From the NCBI GenBank assembly GCA_964036155.1, contig OZ038422.1, positions 27,613,201-27,677,200 of the forward strand: a DNA stretch of 64,000 nucleotides, written 5' to 3'. The notes under the pieces were generated by a model, which saw only the letters and a list, made by a program, of their open reading frames with translations, was not told where the DNA came from and made no database searches. The translations under genes and the position numbers were made by a program. The DNA comes from Diploscapter coronatus. Its lineage: Eukaryota; Nematoda; Chromadorea; Rhabditida; Rhabditidae. Shown here piece by piece: positions 12,371 through 24,002 of this stretch (position 1 is its first letter; each line of letters opens with the position of its first letter).

Positions 12371-12851
12371 ATGTTCGCTATGGAAATGGCTGACCACTAC
12401 GGTGGCTTCTACATGTTCGCTCAACACCCATATCTCTGGCAGAATCATCCCAAACCCAAGAAGGATCAGCCAGAGACATCCGAAAATAATCGAGCCAGGA
12501 ATGATTCCGAATCTGAGTCTCACCATCACGACGACAAGAAACGAGTCAGTTTCAGTGTAAGTTTTTTTGTTTATATTGTTCAAAAATTATTTACTTAAAG
12601 TACTCAAGACATGCAAGATATTGTATATACACGATGCATGAAATGTGCATATTATTCATTCCCTTGTGATTACAAACTTTCTTTTGAGATGTAATGTTTG
12701 ACTGATTGAATTTTTATAGAGCGAGAAAAATCACGAACAAGAACATCACGATTCTAAGCCTCGACGATTTTCCTGGACCTGGATCCGAAACAAGGCCGGC
12801 AGTAAGAAATCTAACTCGAAGCGTGATGACGTCGTAGATATCCACTTCTAA
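12371..12851 (+). CDS. Small His/Lys-rich protein with RVSF (PP1-docking) motif
   Basis: Two exons, 12371-12556 and 12720-12851, joined by a GT-AG intron (GTAAGT donor, TATAG acceptor), give 105 residues. I recognise no family. There is no signal peptide or membrane segment. The chain is polar, with SESESHHHDDKKRVSFS near residues 47-62 and KPRRFSWTWIRNK in the second exon. KKRVSF matches the RVxF docking motif of protein phosphatase 1 regulators, and the Ser inside it could be a basophilic-kinase site. This suggests, without proving, a small cytosolic PP1 regulator. The ATG at 12371 opens the frame; an alternative ATG in frame lies at 12380. An AATAAA is at 12983. The C-terminus is KRDDVVDIHF. 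Confidence 0.65.
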
Positions 12852-13299
12852 ATCAACTTATTGTAAATAGTTCTGCACATATCGAATATTTATCATCTCA
12901 TGATAAAAAACAATGTCTCACTACCGCCAAATTTCGACGGCTTTCAGTACAATTTTGATATGTTATCAAAATTCCTGTATAAAATAAATAAATTATCTCT
13001 CTATATATATATGTTGCAACTTAAATCTATATATTTTGTCACTATGACATATCTGAGTAAAAATAAGTTATAAACCTGTATTTTGCATGTTTTCTAAGGT
13101 ATGTTGTAGCGATGTGGACTGGGCTGATTAGTCATATGAGATGGAGTGATAATAGTTCTAAACACTTTATGTTCACAGTGTAGCCAACTGATTCGTGCAC
13201 TCGACTACACATAGTCTTGCCTATTTTTATCTAGCGACCTCCTGAATCATTTTGATTTTATCGTGAAGCTTCCGTATTTCCTCCAATTTTTGTTCGAAA
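12852..13299. other. Intergenic region, no gene seen
   Basis: Holds the 3' UTR of the small upstream gene, with AATAAA at 12983 and a TA dinucleotide run at about 13000, and then the promoter of the acyl-CoA synthetase gene. I see no other structure. Confidence 0.5.
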
Positions 13300-15873
13300 A
13301 TGTCGATTCTAAAATCTCCTTTGACCTATGAATTGCCTACGGAGAGTTATCCATTTCGAGCTATGACCCTGGCCAGGAATTTCGCCCAAGAAGACTCAGA
13401 AAAAGTCGCTTTTGTGAGACTTTATACTTTTGAAATTTGTGAGTTATGAATTTGCAGAGAAGTGCAGAGAATGAGCATGAGCAAGTGACATACTCACAGG
13501 TGGTCAGATATGCTGACAGTTTTTCTGGATGGCTACAAAAGGAAGGATATAAGAAGGTATATTTATTCAAATTGACTTGTGATCTCAGAACTAGAATTTT
13601 CAAGAATAGCCTCGATTTTTAGGGTGATATAATCTATCTTGCCCTTAGAAATTGCTGGCAGATCCCAGTTTTGGTCATTGGAGCCACACAAATTGGTGTC
13701 ATCGTTACTTTGGCCAGTCCGGAATTCACTTCTTGTATAAATTACTTTGATTAATTTTGTGCTATTAATAAAAGTAGTACAGCAAAAAGCTGATGCAATT
13801 GATGTATTTATAAACCCGTGAAATATTTTATTAATCCTTCTTGTACTACTTTTATTCATTGTTTTTTTTTTCAAATTTTTAACTTCAGTCGAACATGAAT
13901 ACCAAATCGATGATAGTATGGCCAAGCTAATCATCACAGAAGATTCCATTGAAAGCAACGTCAGAAAAGGCGCTCAGAAATTCGCACCTTTGGTAGAATT
14001 TCTTTAGTTTAAAAAACATCTTATATTTCAAGAAGATCATGAAAACCCGCTCGAAAATCGATGATATTCAACCAATCTTCGAGAGTAACCTACCCTTCAA
14101 ACAGGTTCATCTAGACCTGAGAAAGGATGTCATGCTAATTCTTTACTCAAGCGGTACTACCGGAAAACCTAAGGTTTGAGTTATATCCTTAAATTAAAAA
14201 AAAAAAAACGAATATTTCAGGGCGTTATGATTTCTCATTTCAATTATTCCACAATGCTGACTTGTTACAATACGTAAAATCTCCAATTTTATAAAGTCGA
14301 TTTTTTCAATTTTAGAAAATACGACTTCGAATACAAGTCCTTGGGATTCGACGGGTTTGTACCTCCACAAACTAACGTCACCTTTCTTCCTTTGTATCAT
14401 GCAATGGGCCTATTTACGTCAGTTTAACAAATTTTCCTTGGTTCTAACTAAACTTTAGGATCTTTTCCCATTTTACCTATGGAACATTGCAACTTATTCT
14501 GTCGAAGTTTGACCTGAGATTGTACTTGACGACAGTGTCTAAATATGAAGTATGAATAATTTATAATTCGTCTAAAGTTGAAGATGCTAATTTAGGTCCA
14601 AGTGATAACCCTCGTTCCATCGGTGGTGATTAAATTGGTGAAGTCCACCTTGCTGGACGAAATTGACCTGAGCTGTCTGCTGGGGGTAGGATGTGGCTCC
14701 GCACCCTTGAGTAGATCTGTCATCGATAAACTTCGGGAGAAACTTCCTAATGTTATCATCGCTCAAGGTTGGTCTTCACAATATTTGGCAATTCAATGAT
14801 TTAGTAGAATTTCATAATTAGCATTCTATAAATTCAATGCTATTTCACTATGAATGATAAAATACAATCTGAGGAAAATAGCTATTCTAGTTTTGAAATT
14901 CCAATAACTTGCTGGATGATCTTCATTATAGAGTATTAAAATGCTGAATTTAGGCTTCGGCATGACTGAATTGTCTGTGGCTTCGCATTTGGGTACCAGA
15001 GACACGCCTGATGGGAGTGTAGGGGTGCTAGTGCCAAATACTGAAATGAAGGTACTTTTCAAGACCCAGAAGTTATCCTCTGCTTTTTCCTCTTCAAATA
15101 GCTATCGTTTTCTGAAAATTCATAAACTTGACATAATCTTAAAATTAGGTTCTGAAAGAAGACGGTACTTTGTGCGGCCCGAATGAAGAGGGTGAATGTT
15201 GGATTCGCGGCCCTCAGATTATGCTTGGTTATTGGAGAAAAGAAAAAGAAACCAAGGAGTTAATGGATAAAGATGGATTTATCAGGACTGGTAACAAATG
15301 TTTGAAATATTTGAAATCGCAGAGCTATAATTTAGGAGATATCGTTTACTATGATAAAGATGGGTATACTTGGGTTTCCGATAGGGTATTTGAATTGTTT
15401 ATGGCTTTCTCCAAGTTTTTTGAGGTTCAGATTAAAGAACTTATCAAAGTCCACGGGAAACAAGTAGCACCAGCTGAATTAGAATCAATTCTCCTGAATC
15501 ATCCTATGGTCGACGATGCGTGTGTTATTGGTAACTTTCTGAAACTGGAACTAATTGTTTTTTTCAATTTTTTTTGTCCCTTAAAATTCTTAAATGTTCC
15601 AAAATTAGGTATTGCTCATGAAGACGCTGGCGAAGTACCCAGAGCCTATGTCGTCGCTAAGAATGGAGCTAAACCTGAAGATATCCTCAATTTTATGAAT
15701 GGTAGACGTTTTTCGATGAAACAAATTGATTTTTTTCAATTTTAGATAAGGTAGCCCCTTACAAAAGACTGAAGGGAGGCATAGAATTTCTTCCTGTGCT
15801 GCCAAGAACTAATACGGGGAAGCTGCTGAGAAGACAATTGAAATTGGACTATACCAAGAAGTCCAATCTTTGA
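13300..15873 (+). CDS. Acyl-CoA synthetase / 4-coumarate-CoA-ligase-like AMP-binding enzyme
   Basis: A member of the adenylate-forming superfamily, activating a carboxylic acid to an acyl-AMP and then an acyl-CoA; the substrate cannot be told from sequence. The ATG at 13300 begins MSILKSPLTYELPTESYPF. Motifs in order: the P-loop-like YSSGTTGKPKGV (about 14140-14230), FLPLYHAMGL (about 14390), QGFGMTE split by an intron (about 14770-14965), TGDIVYYDKDG split by another (about 15295-15365), SDRVKELIKVHGKQVAPAELE (15370-15480; the first part again split) and the catalytic-lysine region PRTNTGKLLRRQL near the end. All core motifs are intact, so the enzyme should be active. The length of about 540 residues is normal. 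About ten introns are needed. The C-terminus is KKSNL, a weak variant of a peroxisomal PTS1 tripeptide; nematode relatives with SKL-type ends are peroxisomal. One intron carries an inverted repeat (13767-13856). Confidence 0.9.
13767..13856. repeat. Intronic inverted repeat (15-bp arms)
   Basis: AATAAAAGTAGTACA at 13767-13781 is exactly repeated in inverted form at 13842-13856, enclosing about 60 bp, inside an intron of the acyl-CoA synthetase gene. This is the shape of a small MITE or of an intronic hairpin. No target-site duplication is clear. Confidence 0.55.
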
Positions 15874-16348
15874 AATTTTGAAAAATGTGTGCAACGTATT
15901 TACTAGTTGAAGAATAAACTTTTTCGAAGGCAATGTGTTCCTTTTCCCCTCTCGCTCTGCTCACAGGGCTGCATTTCTTTCTCCCTTTCACAATCATTTT
16001 CTGTCTTTTTCTTCCTCTTTCTCTTCTTAACGCGTTGTCTTGAATTCTTTGCAACGGGTTGCTTGTTATCGCCCAAAATTCGATGCTCTTGTCATTTTTC
16101 TGCTGAAATTTCCACCCGTATTCACTTGTAATCTTCACCCATTTTCTGTACAAACTCTCTTTGAACATGTAGAAACTGGATGGAAATAATAAGAGTTCGA
16201 AGAATAAAGTTTCCCAATTCCTGCCAAGAATCCTTATTTTTTCATAGAAATTTCTAAATTTGTTCGTTTACAGCCGAAATACTCGTGTCGCAACTTTCCT
16301 CATCGTTTTCCTGCTGAACTATTCAAATTATTTTCATTTTCAGCCAAA
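15874..16348. other. Intergenic region with pyrimidine-rich tract, 5' region of eif-3.D
   Basis: Contains a C/T-rich tract at about 15945-16030 and the promoter and 5' UTR of eif-3.D. The sequence TTTTCAG ends at 16343, six bases before the eif-3.D ATG, and is a probable trans-splice acceptor. I see no additional gene. Confidence 0.55.
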
Positions 16349-19300
16349 ATGTCTCTTCCGCAATTTTCGTTGTCGATGTTCGATAAGAACGAGTCTGGCT
16401 GGGGTCCGCAGGCGCACCCCACGGCAATCGATTCCTCGGTCCCGTTCCAGCAATTCAACAAGGCGAGTTTCTATATTCTTTTCTAATATTTTGTGGAAAC
16501 TACTTTCTTTTAAAATTGAATGGAACAAGTGAAATATAGCCATCTTGAAAATAGCACGATTTTATTGAAAGAAAGATATTGAATTTCAGGCTGACCGCGT
16601 TGGCCGTGTAGCGGATTGGATCGGAGTGGATCGTTATTTCGGCAGGCGTACCGCTGACAGGTCTACTTAAAATTTAAAAAAAATAAAAAATGCCGATTTC
16701 AGATACAACGAGCGCATGTACGGCTCTGCAGCGAACGCGGGCTCGCAATTCGACTACATTCACGGCATGGAGGATAATAATTTTCAATTGGTAGGGGAAA
16801 ATATGTTATTTTACAAAAACGTTGAAAGTCAATTTTTGCAAAAGAAAATATTCGATTCGCAAAAGAAGATTTTTGAGAGGGCAAGAAATTCCAAGAAGAA
16901 TTACAGGTAGACTCCTCGAAGCCCATCCAGCGCAATCCACAACGCAACTTCCGCGCTCGTCAGCTGCAGTTCCGCAAACTGCTGCAGAAGGATCAGGTAG
17001 AAAATAAAGTCGCACAAATGATACTCGAAAAATTTCAAATTCGAGAAGAAAGATTATTCAAAGATTTTCGAGAGAAAGTTTATTCGAATTTTGGAAAGAG
17101 ATTTTAGAGAGAGCAGGTTAAAGAAGAATGTTAATTCTGAAAAAAAAAATACCAAATATAATGATTTTTCAAACTCCAGGAGAAGCGCGACATGATCGCG
17201 CAGGGCCAAAATCTGCGCATGAAGAGGAGCATCGCGAAGGAGCAGCAGCGCGCCTTCAAAATGTGGCAGAAGCGAGGCGGCAATGCAAGGCAGGGACCCC
17301 GAGGACAGGGCGGCAGGTACCAGGGCGATAGACCCAAGGTGAATGCCAATTTCTGTACTTCTAACAAAATACAATAGTTATCGTCTGTTAAGCGAATCTA
17401 GACATGCTTTTTGATGAGAAAGAAAATTTAAAAAACGGTAAAATCTTAGATTTTCACATATGATATTTTAAAATTGGATAAAGAGAAGAAATCTGTTGAA
17501 AGAGGATTCTCACGGGATTTTTGACTGATATGCAAAATTAGACACCTTCTCAGATATTTTTAGAAAGAAGCATTGAACATGCTCAGAATTTATCTTTTGA
17601 TAGAAAATTAGAATAAAGTGATTTTTCCAGGAGCGACTTCCCTCGGTGCAAGTGCGTTCGGACTGGCGCGTCATCGAGGAGATGGACTTCCCGCGACTGC
17701 TCAAACTCAACCTGCCTGGGGTCGGCTCTGGGGAAGACATCGATGGACACCAATATGGGACGCTACACTTTTATGATAAGGTAGGGGAAAATTCATCTGA
17801 AAAGGTTAAGATTTGATTCTCTCCAATATTTCTCTTCTTCAATGACAGATTTTATTTGATTGAACACAAAGCACTTCAAAACTTATTAAGTGTCAATATT
17901 TCTAGAAGATAAAAAAATTCAATTTAAATAATTTTCAGACGACCGACAGAGTGAACGTGAAGAACCCCATTCAGCTGCAGCGTTGCGGAGGCTCGTTTTA
18001 CAATGTCACTACCACAGGTGAATATTCAAAATGGGTAAATAAAGCAAGTGAGATTTTCAGAGGACCCCATCATCGAACAACTCGCTCAGAAGGGAATCGG
18101 CAACGTGTTTGCCACCGACATCATCCTCGCTACTTTGATGGCCTCGACTAGATCGGTAAAAATATTCTTTTTTTCCCGAAAAATCGCATTATTATTTTTA
18201 TAATTATCCACAGAATGGTTGAAATAGTTGTTTCTAAAGGTGAATGTAAAATTAGCGTTTTTTTTTAAATTAAATCTGACAATTTCAAGACAAATCCTAT
18301 AAATTTTGAAATTCAAATTCCTAACATTAAAATTAAAAAATAAATTTTATTTTTTGCAAGTCTGCAAGAATGCTTCCTTCCAGGTCTATTCGTGGGACAT
18401 CGTTGCGCACCGCGTCGGGGACAAGCTGTTCTTCGACAAGCGCGACACGGGCGGATTCTCCAACCCAGTCGACGCGCTGACCGTGTCCGAAACGAGCGGC
18501 GACACCCCTCCATTTGAGGGCGCAGGAATCAACAATGCTAAGGTTAGAGAGTGCAAAGAATGTCGAAAAAAATATATATTATATTCACGAATTTTTGATT
18601 GTGAAATGTTCTTTAGGAATGAATTTTGGATATATTCTTGTGATTTTCTGCGTATACATGTTTTCCGATTATTGCAATATTTTGAGATTTTTATTCAAAT
18701 GAATAAGTTCCAGTAGCCTTTTCTCTTGTATAAATAATCTCGATAAAATCTTGTAGAAATTTTTAAATTCCAAATTTTGAGAGCTTATAAAATTGAATTT
18801 CCAGGACTTGGCGACCGAAGCGCTTTACATCAACCAGAACTTCCGTCGTCAGGTGCTGAAGAGGACCGACGAGAGCCACAAGATGACTAACGCCAAGGCT
18901 CCCTTCGAGGACGACGCGGCTGGCGACTCGGCCTGCGCTTACAAGTGCGTACTTATCATTAATGGTGTTGGGGAAAATGAATTGTTTTCTTTCACATGCT
19001 GATTTTGCAAAGGCATGGCGCACGAATGAAGCGTCTTAGACGGGGCTTATTTCCCTCTATGACTTGCTGCACCAAGAACGTCGGAACCGCGCATTTTTGA
19101 CGATTTCTGATTTCAGGATTGCGATCAGCATGTCCGTGTGCATTTGTATTAGGGGGAACCTCGAATAAAAACCAGCATAAAATCATGATTTCCGAAATTC
19201 AAAAAGCGACTCTTCTCGATTTTTTCGTTCCGGAGTGCTTAATACAATCTTGTGAAACATGCTATATTTGGAAATGTTGCATATTTTCAGATACCGCAAA

Positions 19301-20465
19301 TGGAAATTGCCTCAGAACATCAACGGCAAGCCGGTCGAAGTGGTGTGCAGAACAGAGCACGATGGCGTAATGGTAACACTTGTAACTTTTTGATTTTTGG
19401 CAAACAGTTCGATTTTAGCTGAGCCCGAACGGCGAGCTCCAATACCTGACAATCAAGGCCTTCAATGAGTGGGACAGTTCCTTTTCGGGAGGCGTCGATT
19501 GGAGGTGGAAATTTCGGAATTTCAAAATTAAAATTTAGTGAAAATTCTTGAAATTAAATTTAAAAAAAAAACAAGTTAGAAATTAAAATTGAAGCTGAAG
19601 AAAACTTTTAAAGTTAATTTAATTTTTCCCAGATCGAAGTTGGACATGCAGAAAGGTGCCGTTTTGGCGACCGAGATGAAAAACAACTCCTGTAAATTGG
19701 CCAAGTGGACGCTGCAGGTAAAATAATTTTTAAAAATAGCTGATAAATTTAAAAGAAAAAACCTGAAAAGCTAGAAAAATCACATGGAAACTAAAAGAAA
19801 AAATACGAGAGATGGAATTAAAATGAGGATAATTCTAGGCAGTTCTTGCCGGTTCGGACGTGATGAAGTTGGGCTATGTGTCCCGTGTGTCGGTGCGAAA
19901 TTCTGCACAGGTATAAAATTAATTGTGTTAGATGAAAACAAACTTCAAATGTCGAGAGATACATTTATCCTTCATTTTAGAAATTTATGGAATTGATTTT
20001 AGCATGCCATCCTCGGCACCCAACAGCTGAAGCCAGTCGAATTCGCGCAGAATTTGTCCCTGTCCCTCGACAACGCCTGGGCCATCCTCTACTGCATCAT
20101 TAGCAGGTTGGAAAATTAATCATTCCTAAATGGGAAAAAAACTCACGATTTGATAAATTGGCGCTTTTTGAACGAATTTCTATCGAATGATAGTTTTTGC
20201 TCAAATTCATTTTTTAATTCCAGCTGCATGAAACAGCCACCGGGCAAGTACCTGCTGTTGAAGGATCCACAGGCCCAAGTCGTGCGTCTCTACGCTTTGC
20301 CAGGTAAAAATTTAACTTTTGAATTGAAACTAAATATTTGAAGTTAACAAACGCCAATAATAATTTTTTAGACCGAAACAATTCTAACCATTTTCAGATG
20401 GCACTTTCGATAGTGAGGCTAGCTCTTCTGGAGACGACAGGAACGACTCGGATGACGATCAGTGA
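16349..20465 (+). CDS. eif-3.D: Eukaryotic translation initiation factor 3 subunit D
   Basis: eIF3d is a peripheral subunit of the eIF3 complex that helps recruit mRNA to the 40S ribosome and can bind the 5' cap of some mRNAs. The joined exons give about 573 residues (human 548). The N-terminus has the conserved pattern of the family ([24 protein letters not shown]). An Arg/Lys/Gln-rich RNA-binding-like stretch follows at residues about 100-175. The cap-binding core includes [40 protein letters not shown] and [14 protein letters not shown]. The acidic tail ends [14 protein letters not shown]. The ATG at 16349 follows TTTTCAG-CCAAA. About sixteen introns are present. One exon begins after TTCCAG at about 18384. 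AATAAA lies at 20625, and the next gene starts 107 nt after that start, pointing to an operon. Confidence 0.97.
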
Positions 20466-20624
20466 AATTCTGGATTTTCTTGAAAATTTAAGATTTTTCC
20501 GAAAAATTCTCGAGTTTCCGGAATATACTCATGTTCTAAATCCAAATGAAAATATAATCTTTCGTATTGATTTCTTGGCGTTTTCTTATCTATTTTCTTT
20601 TGTGGTTTGTTTTTGTTGAAAAGG

Positions 20625-20731
20625 AATAAATCTTGTTGAGAATCTCATCTACTTTTGAATGATTATTGAGTTTTTATCCAATGAATATTGGAAAATTTCA
20701 ATTATTTTTTCAGAAATATATTGACTTTTAG
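20625..20731 (+). promoter_or_regulatory. Intercistronic region of an operon-like pair: polyA signal plus trans-splice acceptors
   Basis: AATAAA at 20625-20630 should end the eif-3.D mRNA. TTTTTTCAG ends at 20713 and CTTTTAG ends at 20731, directly before the next ATG. The spacing of about 85-105 nt from polyA signal to acceptor is that of C. elegans SL2 operons. Use of SL2 is inferred. Confidence 0.6.
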
Positions 20732-23255
20732 ATGGTTCGATTCGTTACGAACAAGTTCATTGGAAAATCGAAGGAGGTCGCTGAAAATACGGACGAGAAA
20801 TTCTTGAAGTCGTCGATTCAAGCGGTTGCGAGGCACATTTTGGAGAGACCTCAGAATGACGAAGAGTGGAGTGATAGTAAGTAAAACCCTCTATCAGCAA
20901 ATAAAATTCTGAAAATACATTCAATTTTCTTTTCTACCACGTCATTTCTCGTAAATTTTAAAATTTCGTAAGGCTTGAAGGAGCTAGTATTGTTAAAGCC
21001 GATAATCTACATGAAAAAGGTGGAGAAAAATACAAATTTTTTGACTTTATAAAGCTGTTTTCTGAATTCGATACAATGAAATTTCAAATTTTTAAGCATT
21101 TCGTCTGATTTTTAGAGCTCAATAATTTTCTCTGAATTTCAGGAGGTCCCTACACGAGCGTTTCTGGAACAGGCCTGGCTTTGGCGTTGAACCGAGACGT
21201 TCTTCAGGAAGTGCTGCATAGAAGCGTCAACAAGGAAATCCAAGACATTTTCAACTACTGTCTACAGAATTTGTCGAGTACGATTTTGAATTAGATTTTA
21301 AATCTAAAATTTCAAAAAAATAATTGAGTTATTTTGGAAAATTCTTAAGGTAAAAACGTCTTTGATAGCCTGCTATTCTTCCTTATATCGTCTTCTTCCG
21401 GTTCCTTATAGTTGCCATCCGCGTTTTTCTTCTTTTTCCTATTTTTCGAAGAAGGGGATGACAACTACAGTGACCCTTTTTCCTTTAGCCGTGCTTTACT
21501 ATTTTACGAGTTTAAAAATTCTTTCTTTTTTCAGAAAACCGCGAACGCCAAGCGCGTTATCTGTGTGGTGACCTCGGAACGCTAGTGGCGTCACTCAATG
21601 TCTCGGTCAGGGATGACGTTATCGAAAGAATCGAGCAGATTTCACATATTTTGGCTGAGGTTGGAAATTTTTATTTTCCAAAATTTGACAGATTTTCAGA
21701 AATCCTATCCAAATGATGAAGTTTTGTATGGACGGGCGGGCTATTTGGCGGGAGTTTTGTGGATACGGTATTTCCATTTTTGTTTTATAGAAAAGATAGA
21801 TAAAAATTTTAGCCGAACAGTGAATGAAAATCTCATCAGCGATGATTGCGTCAAAAGGATCCTCAAAGCGATGTACGAATCGGGAAGAGAGTGAGAAATT
21901 TCGATTTTTTTTTTTTTAAATTAGGGCTTTTAAATGGAGTATTGAACAATATTAAAGTCTTTTCCAAAAAAATTCAGTCATTCTTCAGGTACTCCAAAAA
22001 GCACAGCTCTCCTTGTCCGCTGTTCTACGAGTGGCACGAAAGTGAATATATTGGAGCGGCTCATGGGTTGGCTGGAATTTATCACACGATGATGGGGTAA
22101 AAGTTCAAAATTATAACTTTAAATTCGGCCCTAAAGATTCATATTTTACCTTCAGCTTCGAAAACTTGCTGGCGCCATCAGAACTTGATGACTTAAAGGC
22201 CTCTATCGATTGGCTTCTAACCGTGCAAATTACCGAAGGAAATTGGCCGAGCTCCAGCAAGTGGTTTGGGAGGTAAATAACTATTCTTTACTGCAAGCAC
22301 TCTTGCCTCAAAATAAAAATGACTACTTTTATTATTTCAAATACAAGATCACTACTTTTGTCTCAAAGATAAAAGAATGAGAAATGAGAAGATGGGAGAA
22401 ATAGAGTGTACGACAAAAGTACTCGAAACAAATTATTTCCAACGACATTGTTTATCAGTACGATTTAATTTGCAGAGAGCGGGAAGACCAATTGATCCAT
22501 TGGTGCCACGGTGCGTCTGGAGTTATTCATCTATACATTCAGGTGTACCACAAAACCAGGGACGAGAAATATTTGGAGGTAAAAATTGAAATATTACGCA
22601 AGAAAATAGAAACCTTGAAATTTTTAGAAGATGATAAAAATAAGAAAAAGATTGAAAGTACATTAAAAAAACTTTCAGGCCTGTAAACTGGCTGGACATC
22701 TGATTTGGGAGAAGGGCGTTCTAAAGAAAGGTCCCGGATTGTGTCATGGAGTTAGTGGAAACGGTTAGATTAAGAATAAGTTTTTTTTCTTTTTTAATTG
22801 AAAGGGACAACTTTCCAGGCTACGCCTTTCTGATGCTCTACAGATTAACGAGTGACGAAAAGTGGTTGAATCGGGCCTTGTGCTTCGCAAGACTGATGAT
22901 GGACAAAGATGTGCAAGGACAGGTAGAAATTCTCAGTTTTTAAGAAAATTCATTTTTTAAATGTTTGCCAAAAAGTTGAATACGTTCAAAAATTTTAATT
23001 TCTACAGTCAAAATGCTGAATTTGATGAGGTTCTCAGAAAATAATGAATTTACAACATTGCCAAATTTTTTGCCATGGAAATTGATGATCTTCGGAATTT
23101 CTATAGAAAATTGGTGAATGATTTTTCAGCAAAGAACCCCCGACTCTCCCTATTCCCTGTTCGAAGGTTGGGCTGGTGCTCTGTGCTTCCTCTGCGATTT
23201 GTTGCCGGAGAGAAGAGACAAGGCTCAATTCCCCCTGTACCCGAATACCTTCTAA
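20732..23255 (+). CDS. LanC-like protein (LANCL family)
   Basis: A eukaryotic LanC-like protein; LANCL proteins are zinc-containing, glutathione-binding proteins that add glutathione to dehydroamino acids in damaged proteins. The joined exons give about 396 residues (human LANCL1 has 399). Seven-barrel repeat signatures are visible: SGTGLALA, YGRAGYLAG, GAAHGLAGIYH, HWCHGASGV, GLCHGVSGNGYAFL and SLFEGWAGALCFL. The expected zinc ligands are present: Cys in HWCHG (about residue 268) and Cys-His in GLCHG (about 314-315). The ATG at 20732 follows directly after CTTTTAG. About ten introns are needed; one (21290-21535) holds a foldback. The gene ends FPLYPNTF at TAA 23253-23255. It lies just downstream of eif-3.D on the same strand, probably co-transcribed. 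Confidence 0.95.
21409..21467. repeat. Intronic foldback in the LanC-like gene
   Basis: TAGTTGCCATCC (21409-21420) pairs with GGATGACAACTA (21456-21467), 11 of 12 positions. Inside lies a second short match, CTTCTT against AAGAAG. The whole 59-bp segment can fold into one hairpin within an intron. Confidence 0.45.
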
Positions 23256-23396
23256 TTATGTAGAAGGTAAAATAGAAGATCCCTAAAATACTAGTCAGAT
23301 GAGAAAAGATAGTAAATTATTGTAAACATTTCTTTCTTTTGAAAGAACGCATAGTCCCCCTATACCTTCTAATTATGGGGAGATGAAATAGAAGAT
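23231..23396 (+). repeat. Short direct duplication at the 3' end of the LanC-like gene
   Basis: Two copies share CCCCCT, ATACCTTCTAATTATG and AAATAGAAGAT in order: 23231-23280 and about 23355-23396. The first copy contains the last codons and stop of the LanC-like gene, and the second lies in its 3' UTR. This looks like a local duplication of the gene's 3' end. Confidence 0.55.
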
Positions 23397-24002
23397 TCGT
23401 GTAGTGATCCGTTGTAAATAAACATATTTTCTGTGAAAACTTGGAAATTTTCTAATTTTTCAAGGTCTCAAAAAGAATTCCAATGTCTTCACCAATGCAT
23501 ATGGAAATGCATTTGTGAAAAAAGGAAAGGTTAGAGAGCTAGAAAGTAGGAGAAATAGCGAGAGACCTAATAGAGTTCGAGAAAACGACATGTCCCCTGG
23601 CCATCTGTTTCTATCTCGCTTTCTTTTGCCTCTCTTCATCTTCAACGCTATTTCCCCCTTCCTAAGGGACTCTTCCTCTCAAGTTTGCCAAAGGGTTGGC
23701 TATTCACAAATTCTGGAAAGCTAATATGCGACGAAATTTCGGCAAACTAATATAAGAGGTGAGTATTTCTAAAGTTTCAAAAAATCCTTTTTTTTTCTGA
23801 AAATCAAACAGACAGACAGACTTCAAACTTTGGAAAAGTCGTGAATCGATGAAAAATCGAGTCGAGTTTTGCAATTTTCAGATATTGGAATTGATATCAT
23901 CAACTGAGCTATTGCGAAATTGAATTTGGTCTCTCTTTTGAGGTGTCAAAGGAAAGAAAGGGCACGCAGATGGAAAATCGTTAGCCCGCCGCAACGCATA
24001 GA
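23256..24002. other. 3' UTR of LanC-like gene and promoter region of unc-24
   Basis: Contains the second copy of the short duplication, an AATAAA at 23417, a C/T-rich patch at about 23595-23670 and the unc-24 upstream region. I see no further gene. Confidence 0.5.

Noticed and set aside
12224..12583. 119-codon minus-strand frame with a hydrophobic segment
   Set aside because: It begins at a TTG, lies antisense to the two-exon plus-strand gene, and its hydrophobic stretch is the complement of that gene's polar codons. The plus strand has a proper intron and polyA signal.
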